Below, one piece after another: positions 39,445 through 48,497 of a DNA stretch of 64,000 nt. The stretch is taken from positions 510,043 to 574,042 of the forward strand of contig CAYGOV010000001.1 in NCBI GenBank assembly GCA_964351625.1, read 5' to 3'. A program made the position numbers and the translations under genes. Origin of the DNA: Marinoscillum sp964351625. GTDB lineage: Bacteria > Bacteroidota > Bacteroidia > Cytophagales > Cyclobacteriaceae. Numbering within the stretch: the stretch's first letter is position 1; every line of letters starts with the position of its first letter. Below the pieces are notes generated by a model, which made no database searches, was not told the DNA's origin, and saw only the letters and a program-made list of their open reading frames with translations.

Positions 39445-42042
39445 ATGAAGTACCTTTCTAAAATTTACAATTGCCTGTTTATAATCATATTAGCTGGTAG
39501 CTGTGGCAGAGCCTCTGTTGATTATAAGCTGCTTGATGACCAACTACAGATTCCTTTGGATGGCGGAACACTCAAACTTATTCCCCTTTTTGATCATTCA
39601 ATTAGAGTGCAACTTGTCAAGAAGGATTTAAAAGAAAGTCAAGAATTGGTCTTGGTCAATAACCTGCCAGTTCCAGACTTTACCTTTTCTGAGAAAGATG
39701 GTAAAATTAGTATAAGTACCAACTCCATGACTGTTCAGTTTGATACGGAGGATCAAACACTCCAATACTTGGATAGCGATGGAAATGTTTTTCTAAGTGA
39801 GCTGGCAGGAAGGAGAAGGATGGTTTTGGATTCTGTAATGGGCGAACCATGCTTTAATGTGGAACAAAGTTTTGATTCTCCTGAAGACGAATACCTTTTT
39901 GGACTGGGACAGTTTCAGGATGGACACTATAACCTGCGAAATGTGAGCCGAAAACTCATTCAGGTCAATTCGCAGATCGCCATTCCATTCCTATATTCAA
40001 GCAAAGGTTACGGTATCCTTTGGCATCAATACGGACTCACAGAGTTTAATCCTGCAGATAGTCTGGTGTCTCTAACCAAAAGCGAAGCACCCGCAGATGG
40101 AGATAGTGAAGTAGAAGTAACCACTACGGCAGGTACGCAGCGAGTTTCACGGAGACAGTCATTATATACAGGGAAATTTACAGTTGAAAAAGGCGGTGAA
40201 TACACTATGATGCTTGACTTGGTAGGAATGGATAGCCGCCATTTATTGGTTATTGATGGTAAGCCTGTGATCGATCAATCCAATTTGTGGCTTCCACCAG
40301 CTGTTAGTCAGCTAGTTGATTTAGCGGCAGGAGAACATACTGTGCAGGTTGTTTGCAGCGCGTCAAACACGCCTAAACTCTCTTGGAAAATCGCTGGTAA
40401 TTCCACTACTTTTCGCTCACCTCATGCCAAGTCTCTTGACTATGTAGTTTTCAAAGGAGAAAACGCCGATGAGGTAATGAATAGTTACAGAGATCTTTCG
40501 GGGCAGGCACCGATGCTTCCTCTATGGGCTTACGGTTTCTGGCAGTGCAGAGAGCGCTATTTTTCAGCGGATCATCTGGTGAGTACAGTGAAGGAGTTTA
40601 GGGAAAGAAAATTGCCTTTGGATGTGATCGTCCAAGATTGGCAATATTGGGAAAACAGAGGTTGGGGAGTGCCTCAGTTGGACACTGAAAGATATCCTGA
40701 TCCTACCGGTTTTATCAAGGAATTGCATGATATGAATGCACATTTTGCAATTTCTATATGGTCCAATCCAGATAAAAACTCAGAAATAGGTAAGTCCTAT
40801 GTAGACAGGAATCTATTCATTCCAGATACCAAATGGTTAGATTATTTCAATCCTGAAACCAGCACGAGTTATTGGAAGACACTCAATGATAACTTGTTTG
40901 TGCATGGTGTAGATGCTTGGTGGATGGATGCCACTGAGCCGGAGAATGATGCATTGACAGGCACAATGACCTATCAAGGACCGGGCGATTTCTACAGGCT
41001 CACCTATCCACTTTTTGTGAGTAAATCTGTCTATGAAGGTCAGCGAAATGTTACAGAAGATAAACGTGTGACCATTCTCACTAGATCTGCCTTTGCAGGC
41101 CAGCAGCGCTATGGTACCATCAACTGGTCTGGAGATATTGCTGGAACATGGGATGGTATGAGACGTCAAATGCTTTCGGGGATGAATTTTACAATGACAG
41201 GAATGCCTTACTGGACGACCGACATTGGCGGATTTTTCCGTCCCGGAGAAGGACAGTACACAAGTCCAGATTTTCATGAGTTGCTTACCAGATGGTTTCA
41301 GTGGGGTGCGTTCAGTACCATTTTCAGGGTACATGGATATCAGTCAGAGACTGAGCCTTGGAAGTATGGCCCAGTGGTAGAAGAAAACATGCGAAAGATG
41401 CTCAACGTCCGCTACAGCTTGATACCATATATCTATTCAGAGGCATGGAAAATCTCTAATTCAGGATCTACTATAATGCGGCCGATGGTAATGGATTTTG
41501 GTGACGATACAGAAGCCGTGAGCCAGCCGTTTGATTACATGTTTGGTCAGTCATTGTTGGTGGCACCTGTCACAGAGAAAGGCGCGGTATTACGTGAGGT
41601 TTATTTACCTAAATCCTCTAATTGGTTTGACTTCTGGACAGGTAAAAAATTTGAAGGAGGGCAATCCATTCAGGCGGAAACGCCTATCGATCAGATTCCG
41701 GTCTTCGTGAAAGCTGGATCAATTATTCCTTTTGGTGAGGAGGTACAGTACTCTGGACAAAGCAACAATGAAACGCTCGAAATCAGAGTGTACCAAGGAG
41801 CTGATGGAGCCTTCACCCTTTACGAAGATGAGGGCGACAACTATAACTACGAGGATGGCGCCTTTTCCGAAATTGAGCTTGTTTGGGATGATTCTGAAAA
41901 TCAACTCAGAGTGATGGACCGCAAAGGAAATTTTAATGGAATGTTAGAAGATCGGGTATTTGAGGTAGTTCTCATTAAGGAAAATGAACTGACTAAAAAG
42001 ACAATTGAATACTCGGGAGAAGAGTCTGTATTGAAGTTTTAA
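39445..42042 (+). CDS. GH31 alpha-xylosidase-type enzyme with PA14 insert
   Basis: An 865-aa lipoprotein. The ATG at 39445 is preferred over an in-frame TTG at 39433 because it precedes the lipobox directly (Cys20, LAGSC). The N-terminal GH31 sandwich is interrupted by a PA14-like domain (about 225-330: RQSLYTGKFTVEKGGEY, then LLVIDGKPVID). In the barrel, WQYWENRGWG and the nucleophile Asp in WWMDATEPEND are intact, as is TRSAFAGQQRYG with the acid Asp in WSGDIAGTW. A DUF5110-like C-terminal sandwich follows. GH31 proteins with PA14 in hemicellulose PULs are alpha-xylosidases; in xylan loci the substrate may be alpha-linked xylose side chains. Co-transcribed with GH97. Confidence 0.9.
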   Translation: MKYLSKIYNCLFIIILAGSCGRASVDYKLLDDQLQIPLDGGTLKLIPLFDHSIRVQLVKKDLKESQELVLVNNLPVPDFTFSEKDGKISISTNSMTVQFDTEDQTLQYLDSDGNVFLSELAGRRRMVLDSVMGEPCFNVEQSFDSPEDEYLFGLGQFQDGHYNLRNVSRKLIQVNSQIAIPFLYSSKGYGILWHQYGLTEFNPADSLVSLTKSEAPADGDSEVEVTTTAGTQRVSRRQSLYTGKFTVEKGGEYTMMLDLVGMDSRHLLVIDGKPVIDQSNLWLPPAVSQLVDLAAGEHTVQVVCSASNTPKLSWKIAGNSTTFRSPHAKSLDYVVFKGENADEVMNSYRDLSGQAPMLPLWAYGFWQCRERYFSADHLVSTVKEFRERKLPLDVIVQDWQYWENRGWGVPQLDTERYPDPTGFIKELHDMNAHFAISIWSNPDKNSEIGKSYVDRNLFIPDTKWLDYFNPETSTSYWKTLNDNLFVHGVDAWWMDATEPENDALTGTMTYQGPGDFYRLTYPLFVSKSVYEGQRNVTEDKRVTILTRSAFAGQQRYGTINWSGDIAGTWDGMRRQMLSGMNFTMTGMPYWTTDIGGFFRPGEGQYTSPDFHELLTRWFQWGAFSTIFRVHGYQSETEPWKYGPVVEENMRKMLNVRYSLIPYIYSEAWKISNSGSTIMRPMVMDFGDDTEAVSQPFDYMFGQSLLVAPVTEKGAVLREVYLPKSSNWFDFWTGKKFEGGQSIQAETPIDQIPVFVKAGSIIPFGEEVQYSGQSNNETLEIRVYQGADGAFTLYEDEGDNYNYEDGAFSEIELVWDDSENQLRVMDRKGNFNGMLEDRVFEVVLIKENELTKKTIEYSGEESVLKF

Positions 42043-42063
42043 TTTCAATAAAAGGTAGAGGCA

Positions 42064-42310
42064 ATGAGCTTTAAGTATATATCCATAATTGGTTTGATCT
42101 CTATTTTTTCAAGTGGATACGTTGAAAAAGATTCCGAAGGAAGCAATCAAATCATAGCATAAGCTGATGAGGACGATGATCGGCCGATTTGGATTACCGC
42201 ATGGGGTGGTGGAAATACCTTCTAATAAATCACCGATGATGGCATGCCCAACCTGACGAGCTATCGGAGGATTATGTTAACGCTGAAGAGGTAATAAGGA
42301 GGTAATGAAT
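42064..42310 (+). pseudogene. Remnant of a DUF1593 (nucleoside hydrolase-like) gene
   Basis: An ATG at 42064 opens MSFKYISIIGLISIFSSG, then KDSEGSNQIIA, a TAA, and in the same frame ADEDDDRPIWITAWGGGNTF followed by another TAA (42223). The D-T/S-EGS-WII ... DDPRPVWV-VWGG pattern is a hallmark of DUF1593 proteins, usually secreted and found with hemicellulose PULs. Further on, fragments PNLTSYR and, after a frameshift, EDYVNAEEVIRR resemble the region that lies earlier in intact family members, so the remnant may also be rearranged. The remaining 140 bp before the next gene contain only scraps. The gene is dead; what it once did here is unknown. Confidence 0.6.
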
Positions 42311-42448
42311 ATGTTGAAGCTCTTGTTTTTCTGCTAATGGATCTGGGCTAATTTCAATAGTAACCAGATATGAAAAAAGAAGCATTTGGCAGGGTTAAAA
42401 ACTAAGCGCATCGTCTTTTATAATGCAGGTTACCTAAGATAAAATACA

Positions 42449-43804
42449 ATGCGCTTATCGATAATAATCCTGATCACCTGCCTTATCCTTCCATATTCGA
42501 ATTTTGGTCAAAACCCAGTTATCCAAACCAACTATACTGCCGACCCTGCACCAATGGTATATGATGGCAAAGTATTCTTGTATACAAGCCATGATGAGGA
42601 CAACTCTACATGGTTCACTATGAATGACTGGAGGCTTTATACTACAGATGACATGGTCAACTGGACGGATCACGGTACAGTTTTAGATTATACAGCTTTT
42701 GATTGGGGAAAGATGAACGCCTGGGCTCCTGCTGCTATTGAGCGAAATGGGCAGTTTTACATGTATGTTCCTATTACTGCCCGAAATGGCAAGAATGGAA
42801 TAGGTGTGGCTGTAGGACATAGCCCATATGGGCCGTTCAGAGATCCCCTGGGTAAACCTCTTATTTCTGAGAAAATGGATGATATCGACCCAGCAGTATT
42901 CATTGATGACGATGGACAGGCTTATCTATACTGGGGCAATCCTGTGTGTTATTCAGTGAAACTGAATGAAGATATGATTTCCTATTCTGGTGAAATCACT
43001 CAGTTTCCAAATACCATTGAGTCGTTTGGTAAGCGCACCAAAGAGGATCCCAGAAGACCTACAACTTATGAGGAGGGCCCATGGATGTACAAACGTAATG
43101 ACCTTTACTACCTGATCTTCGCGGCAGGGCCTATTTCCGAGCATATCGGTTATTCCACAAGTAAAAACCCTACCGGGCGTTGGAAATATCGAGGTATAGT
43201 GATGCCAACGCAAGGCGGATCTTTCACTAACCATCCTGGGGTAATTGACTTCAAGGGGCACACATACTTTTTCTATCACAATGGAGCACTGCCTGGCGGT
43301 GGTGGATTCACTCGCTCGGTGTGCGTGGAAGAAATTCAGTTCAAAAAAGATGGCTCTATTGTACAGATGAATATGACCGAAGGGATCAAGGAAAGTTTGG
43401 CAACTATCAATCCATACATGAAAAATGAGGCCGAAACCATGGCTTGGTCTGATGGGGTGAAATCGTATGAAAATGATGTGGTGGGCGTATTCATTACTGC
43501 CAAAAAGAACGATGCTTACACTAAAGTGAAAGCCGTAGATTTTAGAGAAAGTGGAGCCTCCAAGTTTACATCCCGAGTGGGAACGACCCACAATGGTGGT
43601 GTCTCTATGGAAATCAGGATGGATGCGCTAGATGGTAAATTGATTGGTAAAGTGGGTGTGCCAATGACCGGTGGTGATGATCGATGGGAATTAAGATCCA
43701 TTGATATCGAGAAGGTAACTGGAGTGCACGATGTGTATTTCATTTACAAAGGAAGGGCACAAAGCAACATCATGTTTTTTGACTACTGGATGTTCTCTGA
43801 GTGA
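42449..43804 (+). CDS. GH43 enzyme with C-terminal CBM6
   Basis: A 451-aa exported protein (signal peptide ending SNFGQ). Catalytic residues of GH43 are Asp32 (TADPAPM), Asp147 (DDIDPAVFIDDDG) and Glu209 (YEEGPWMYKR). The propeller covers about 22-315, then a CBM6 module about 325-451 (YMKNEAETMAWSDGVK ... DYWMFSE). It is likely an arabinofuranosidase or beta-xylosidase acting on arabinoxylan oligosaccharides. It resembles the GH43-CBM6 at 21-22 kb and the GH43 domain of the next gene, so this cluster holds a small expanded set. It follows the DUF1593 remnant and is 61 bp from the next start. Confidence 0.9.
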   Translation: MRLSIIILITCLILPYSNFGQNPVIQTNYTADPAPMVYDGKVFLYTSHDEDNSTWFTMNDWRLYTTDDMVNWTDHGTVLDYTAFDWGKMNAWAPAAIERNGQFYMYVPITARNGKNGIGVAVGHSPYGPFRDPLGKPLISEKMDDIDPAVFIDDDGQAYLYWGNPVCYSVKLNEDMISYSGEITQFPNTIESFGKRTKEDPRRPTTYEEGPWMYKRNDLYYLIFAAGPISEHIGYSTSKNPTGRWKYRGIVMPTQGGSFTNHPGVIDFKGHTYFFYHNGALPGGGGFTRSVCVEEIQFKKDGSIVQMNMTEGIKESLATINPYMKNEAETMAWSDGVKSYENDVVGVFITAKKNDAYTKVKAVDFRESGASKFTSRVGTTHNGGVSMEIRMDALDGKLIGKVGVPMTGGDDRWELRSIDIEKVTGVHDVYFIYKGRAQSNIMFFDYWMFSE

Positions 43805-43865
43805 TACTACACTGCTTTGCAAATAGTCAAGTTCTAGGAAAAATAGTTTACCAAATTACTGTACA

Positions 43866-45614
43866 GTGTATAAATTCTTCGCTCTGCTTTCTTATTATTT
43901 GATAGCCAATTCTGTTTTTGCTCAAAAAAATAAGGAAGAAGTAATATTGGCACATTGGAGATTTGAGCAAGTTCAGCACCTTGATGGTAGTTTGACACCA
44001 TCAGTAGTCGGAGAACCACTCACAGCTGATGACCGTCAGCCTTCCGAACCACAGCCTTATGGTCATGACGATTCTGGAAATGGAAATCTCCTCCAAGTGC
44101 AGGGTTCAAGACCATCTCCTAATGTCTGTTCAGATGATGTGCCCTTTACGCAAATAGATGGTAAGCCAAATGAAAGGTCTTTGACAATCAAGCGGGCTAC
44201 CAATATGGTGTCTTTTGACCGGCCTCTTCCTTTTTTGGACTTACAAAAAAGCTGGACGATTGAGGCCAGTTTAAAAGCGAATCTGCTTGGAACAGAACAG
44301 GTTTTCCTTTGCAAAGAAGGAAAGCGAGGACAATTGGTCGCAGATGTAGCGATTGGCTTTGATAATATGCACCAGCAGTACTTTGTGGAGGTGCTTGCAC
44401 AGAATGAGCAATCTTATAGGTTAGTTGCTGGCCCGGTAGTAGAAGCAGGAAAGTGGTATGATGTAAAAGCCCACGCGCAATACGATGAAAATGCTAACAA
44501 GACAAAAGTGAGTTTGGAAGTGAGAGCTTCGTCTCAAAAGAAGTTTTCCAAGGCTGAATCTATTCAGTTTGCTGGCTCTGTACTCCGACGAGATGCAGGC
44601 ACTTGGGTAATTGGTCGTGGTTACCCTGGAGGTTTCCCCAATAGTTTGGCGGTATTGGATGGGGGCATAGATGAAATTAAAATCAGTGGAGCGTCATTGC
44701 CAAGAGCGCTTGGCCAAAATCCAATTTTCACAGATGCGTTTACCGCCGATCCTGCGGCGCTGGTAGATCGTGACAGAGTGTATGTATATGTGGGACATGA
44801 TACCGCCAATCCAGGTGGATGGTTTAACATGCCAGAGTGGCTCTGCTACTCCAGTACAGATATGAAAAACTGGACAGTTCATGGTCCGGTACTGGCTCCC
44901 AAAGATTTTGAAACTGCAAACCATCACGCTGCATGGGCGGCTCAGGTAGTGGAAAAAGATGGGAAATATTACTTCTATGTGACGCTAGATCGCCAAGACG
45001 GCCACTTTATCACAGTGGCTGTGGGAGATAGTCCCACAGGTCCGTTTAAGGAAGCAATGCCAGGCAAGCCACTCGTTACTGATGCCATGACGACTGATTC
45101 GCACCGTCCAAATTCCGATATAGATCCTACAGTTTTTATTGATGATGCTACACCGTGGTTGTTTTGGGGAAATGGCGACTGCTACAGGGTCAAGCTAAAG
45201 CCAAATATGATTGAGACAGATGGGGCAATTGAGAAGGTACCATACCGTAGTTTTTCAGAAGGTCCATGGGTATTTAAGCGGGGTGATTTGTATTACAATA
45301 TCTATGCTGCCGATGCACCTGGCGTTCAGTCTGAACAGATTGCATATTCTTCAGCACCATCGATCAATGGTCCGTGGACTTATCATGGTATTTTGACCGC
45401 ATCAGCCAATCATGGTTTCACCATTCATCCTTCGGTTATTGAGTTTAAAGATCAGTGGTATTTCTTTTATCACGATGGATCGAATAGTTTGGATGGAAAG
45501 GCTGGAGGTTTCAGTCGTCGATCAGTTTGTGTCGAATATCTCTTCTTCAATGAAGATGGAACCATCCAACCAATCACTCAAACATCAAAAGGAATAAGTA
45601 TGCAATTAGATTAA
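43866..45614 (+). CDS. LamG-like domain fused to GH43
   Basis: A 582-aa exported protein starting at GTG 43866, which directly precedes a good signal peptide (FALLSYYLIANSVFAQ). The N-terminal part (about 25-275) is a LamG/concanavalin-type sandwich: LAHWRFEQVQ, GHDDSGNGN, SWTIEASLK, KWYDVKAHAQYDE, GGIDEIKISG. The GH43 propeller (about 278-580) has Asp in TADPAALVD, Asp in SDIDPTVFID and Glu in SEGPWVFKR. No CBM6 follows, in contrast to the preceding gene. The LamG module could bind polysaccharide. The catalytic half resembles the previous GH43, which suggests duplication followed by domain exchange. A terminator follows. Confidence 0.88.
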   Translation: MYKFFALLSYYLIANSVFAQKNKEEVILAHWRFEQVQHLDGSLTPSVVGEPLTADDRQPSEPQPYGHDDSGNGNLLQVQGSRPSPNVCSDDVPFTQIDGKPNERSLTIKRATNMVSFDRPLPFLDLQKSWTIEASLKANLLGTEQVFLCKEGKRGQLVADVAIGFDNMHQQYFVEVLAQNEQSYRLVAGPVVEAGKWYDVKAHAQYDENANKTKVSLEVRASSQKKFSKAESIQFAGSVLRRDAGTWVIGRGYPGGFPNSLAVLDGGIDEIKISGASLPRALGQNPIFTDAFTADPAALVDRDRVYVYVGHDTANPGGWFNMPEWLCYSSTDMKNWTVHGPVLAPKDFETANHHAAWAAQVVEKDGKYYFYVTLDRQDGHFITVAVGDSPTGPFKEAMPGKPLVTDAMTTDSHRPNSDIDPTVFIDDATPWLFWGNGDCYRVKLKPNMIETDGAIEKVPYRSFSEGPWVFKRGDLYYNIYAADAPGVQSEQIAYSSAPSINGPWTYHGILTASANHGFTIHPSVIEFKDQWYFFYHDGSNSLDGKAGGFSRRSVCVEYLFFNEDGTIQPITQTSKGISMQLD

Positions 45615-45672
45615 TTTAAATGGTCAAAAGGCAACAAGAATGAATAGGTAAATACTAAAATAATGTAGATCA

Positions 45673-45708
45673 AAACTGGGCGCTTTTGCTCAGCTTGATT
45701 TTTTTAAA
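45673..45708 (+). terminator. Probable intrinsic terminator after LamG-GH43
   Basis: AAACTGGGC and GCTCAGCTT pair over 9 positions with one mismatch and one wobble around a 6-nt loop, followed by GATTTTTTTAAA. Confidence 0.65.
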
Positions 45709-45855
45709 TCTTTGTTCACTCTTGATGCTGCGTTTGAAGCAATCGTGTGTGGTGGACGGATAATAACAATGACTTACAAAAAATAAGATACTGTTACTGA
45801 TCAATGAAAATTAATAATCGGCGACTTTATTCAACAGAACTAAATACGTAGAACT

Positions 45856-48420
45856 ATGATAAGACTTTCACTTTTCCCAAAGTGTGTAGTATCGGGACAG
45901 TTTTTGATTCTGACCTTCTTGCTGGTGGTGTTCTTCAATTTTGCCACGGCTCAACAATTAGCCATCAATGACCTGGATTATTTGGAATCAAGAGGGTTAA
46001 ATGTTTTGGTGTTTTCAAATGAGTACAATGGTGAGTTTTTTGATGAAAAGACTGCTGGGATTGAACTTATTCATCATGGGGTACGAACCGCTACAGGTGG
46101 AGCAGTCAGACTTCATAATACCCCAGAGCAGTGGGATTTAATCCCTAAAATGACCAACCGAAAGGTGGACAAGGTCACCAATACCATTGAAGTTGAACTT
46201 AGGTACGAGGCCTATAATTTCGATTCCAAACTGAAAGTGACTCCTAAGGGAAAGGGGTTTTTAATTACCGTTTCATTGGATCAACCCGTCCCCAAGGAGT
46301 TGGAAGGAAAGGCAGGATTTAATATAGAATTTTTGCCATCTTCCTATTTCGAGAGCAACTATTTGGTTGATGGCAAACCCGGAACTTTCCCAAGGTATCC
46401 GGCAAGCAATACCGAGATTCGATCTTCAAGTCAAAAAATCCCTCAGTTTGCAGGTCACAACACATTTGATGATCGTGGTAGGGATGAGTATATCGTGCCA
46501 CTCCCGTTAGAGTCTGGCAAGAACTTCACTCTAGCACCTGAAAACCCAGAGCGGAGAGTGAAAATCCAGTCTGACCAAGAGATTATGCTTTTTGATGGGC
46601 GCAATTTGGGACAAAATGGGTGGTATGTGGTTCGTAGCATTCTTCCTGCCAATAAAAAAGGGGAAGTTTTGTCTTGGTATGTAGAACCCAATACAATACC
46701 CGATTGGGTAAGAGCGCCTGTGATTGGGTTTTCCCAAGTAGGCTACATGCCAAATCAGGAGAAAGTTGCCGTGATTGAATTAGATAAAAACGATCCACCT
46801 TTGAGTTCAGCTTCTATATACCAGTTGAATGAAGAAGGAACATTCGTCGAGAAACTGAAAGCCGATGTGAAGGTCTGGGGCAAATACCTCCGATATAACT
46901 ATGCCCGGTTAAACTTTAGTTCAATCAAAGAAACCGGTATTTATTATATCCAATATGGAGATCACCAAACAAATACCTTTCAGATTTCAAATGATGTTTA
47001 TGCTAAGGTATGGCATCCGACGATGGATGTATTTTTTCCGGTACAAATGGATCACATGGAGGTCAATGAGGCCTATCGCACTTGGCATGGGAAGCCATTT
47101 TCAGATGACTGTTTGCAGGCACCTTTGAATCATGATCATTTTGATGGCTATCGGCAAGGACCTACTACCGATACCAAATACAAGCCCTTGGAGCGCATCC
47201 CCGGCATGTCTGTTGGAGGATGGTTTGACGCGGGTGATTTTGACATTCAGACTTTTCGACATGTGCAGGTAATTTCCAGTTTTGTAGAATCATGGGAGAC
47301 ATTTGGCATCAAAAGAGACGAAACGTACATCGATCAAACAACACAATATGTAGATATTCACCGACCTGATGGCCAACCAGATCTACTGCAGCAGATTGAG
47401 CATGGAGTTTTGAATCTCGTAGCGCAGATTGAAAATATCGGACATCCGGTCCGTGGCATTGTGGTGCCTAATCTACATCAATATCATCACCTGGGGGATG
47501 CTTCCACTGAAACGGATAACCTTCCCTACAATCCAGCTTTGAAAGCCTATGAGTCGGATGGGATTTCGAGTGGCACTCTGGACGACCGGTGGGCTTTTAC
47601 GAACAGAACCACTTTTTTGGACTATCGAACTTCAGGCGCATTGGCGGCAGCCAGTCGAGCGCTCAAAGGATACAATGACGCCCTAGCCGACAAATGTTTG
47701 TTCTTAGCGAAAAAACTGCTACTCGAAGCAGATGAAGCTACTAAAAACGCCGAGCCAGATGATAGCCCGAGAGCGAGGTGGCGCAGGGGAAGTGATGCGG
47801 TTGCCCTTCTGCAGCTGTACCTTACCACTCAGGAGGAGCAGTACAAAAGACGTTTTTTGGATAAAATCTGGGGCTTATTGGATGAGGCGCTGGAGCGCAA
47901 TATTGATTTAGCTTTATTGGCGGTACCTCATTTGGACAATAGCTACAAAAAGAAGCTCCGTGATTATGTGGTGACGTATCGAGCAAACGTGAATAAGGAA
48001 ATTGCTGATAACCCTTACGGTGTTCCGATTGCTCAGAGAGGTTGGGGCGGTAGTTCATCAGTCATCAATTGGTCAATCACTAATTATTACATCCTCAAAT
48101 CCTATCCGGAGCTCGTCGATGTGGAGAAAGTTTATGGTGGATTGAATTATCTCTTTGGATGTCATCCTTACTCCAACTTGTCATTCGTCAATGCGGTTGG
48201 AAATAAATCGAAAAAGGTAGCTTATGGTAGCAATCGGGCAGACTTCTCGACCATCGCTGGTGGGGTAGTGCCTGGTCTTATTTTTCTCAAGCCCGATTAT
48301 CTGGAAAACAAAGATGATTGGCCGTTTTTCTGGGGAGAAAATGAGTGTGTCATCGATGGAGGTGCCTGGTACGTTTTCCTTACCAATGCAGCCCAGGAAT
48401 TGGCAAATAGAGACAAATAG
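45856..48420 (+). CDS. GH9 family glycoside hydrolase
   Basis: An 854-aa exported protein, signal peptide ending ATAQQ. After an extra N-terminal sandwich of about 240 residues comes the CelD-N Ig-like domain (about 283-375, APVIGFSQVGYMPNQEKVAV) and the (alpha/alpha)6 GH9 domain (about 385-850). The catalytic base motif is present as GGWFDAGDFD, the substrate-binding HPYSN block is visible (FGCHPYSN), and the general acid is in GENECVIDGGAW near the C terminus. GH9 enzymes mainly cut beta-1,4-glucans, with a few acting on other beta-glycans, so a member among xylan enzymes suggests mixed hemicellulose (glucan or xyloglucan) or an untested specificity. There is no lipobox or T9SS tail. Confidence 0.88.
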   Translation: MIRLSLFPKCVVSGQFLILTFLLVVFFNFATAQQLAINDLDYLESRGLNVLVFSNEYNGEFFDEKTAGIELIHHGVRTATGGAVRLHNTPEQWDLIPKMTNRKVDKVTNTIEVELRYEAYNFDSKLKVTPKGKGFLITVSLDQPVPKELEGKAGFNIEFLPSSYFESNYLVDGKPGTFPRYPASNTEIRSSSQKIPQFAGHNTFDDRGRDEYIVPLPLESGKNFTLAPENPERRVKIQSDQEIMLFDGRNLGQNGWYVVRSILPANKKGEVLSWYVEPNTIPDWVRAPVIGFSQVGYMPNQEKVAVIELDKNDPPLSSASIYQLNEEGTFVEKLKADVKVWGKYLRYNYARLNFSSIKETGIYYIQYGDHQTNTFQISNDVYAKVWHPTMDVFFPVQMDHMEVNEAYRTWHGKPFSDDCLQAPLNHDHFDGYRQGPTTDTKYKPLERIPGMSVGGWFDAGDFDIQTFRHVQVISSFVESWETFGIKRDETYIDQTTQYVDIHRPDGQPDLLQQIEHGVLNLVAQIENIGHPVRGIVVPNLHQYHHLGDASTETDNLPYNPALKAYESDGISSGTLDDRWAFTNRTTFLDYRTSGALAAASRALKGYNDALADKCLFLAKKLLLEADEATKNAEPDDSPRARWRRGSDAVALLQLYLTTQEEQYKRRFLDKIWGLLDEALERNIDLALLAVPHLDNSYKKKLRDYVVTYRANVNKEIADNPYGVPIAQRGWGGSSSVINWSITNYYILKSYPELVDVEKVYGGLNYLFGCHPYSNLSFVNAVGNKSKKVAYGSNRADFSTIAGGVVPGLIFLKPDYLENKDDWPFFWGENECVIDGGAWYVFLTNAAQELANRDK

Positions 48421-48497
48421 AAAGAACCACAAGAATTGTTTCGCTTCGATTGGTGGAGCTTTTCTAAATAGAATGGACAATTATTGACCAAGGATTT

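Noticed and set aside
42043..42448. Possible small lipoprotein or signal-peptide gene starting at 42064.
   Set aside because: It has no functional length, and the in-frame continuation past the stop matches DUF1593, so it is better explained as a pseudogene start.
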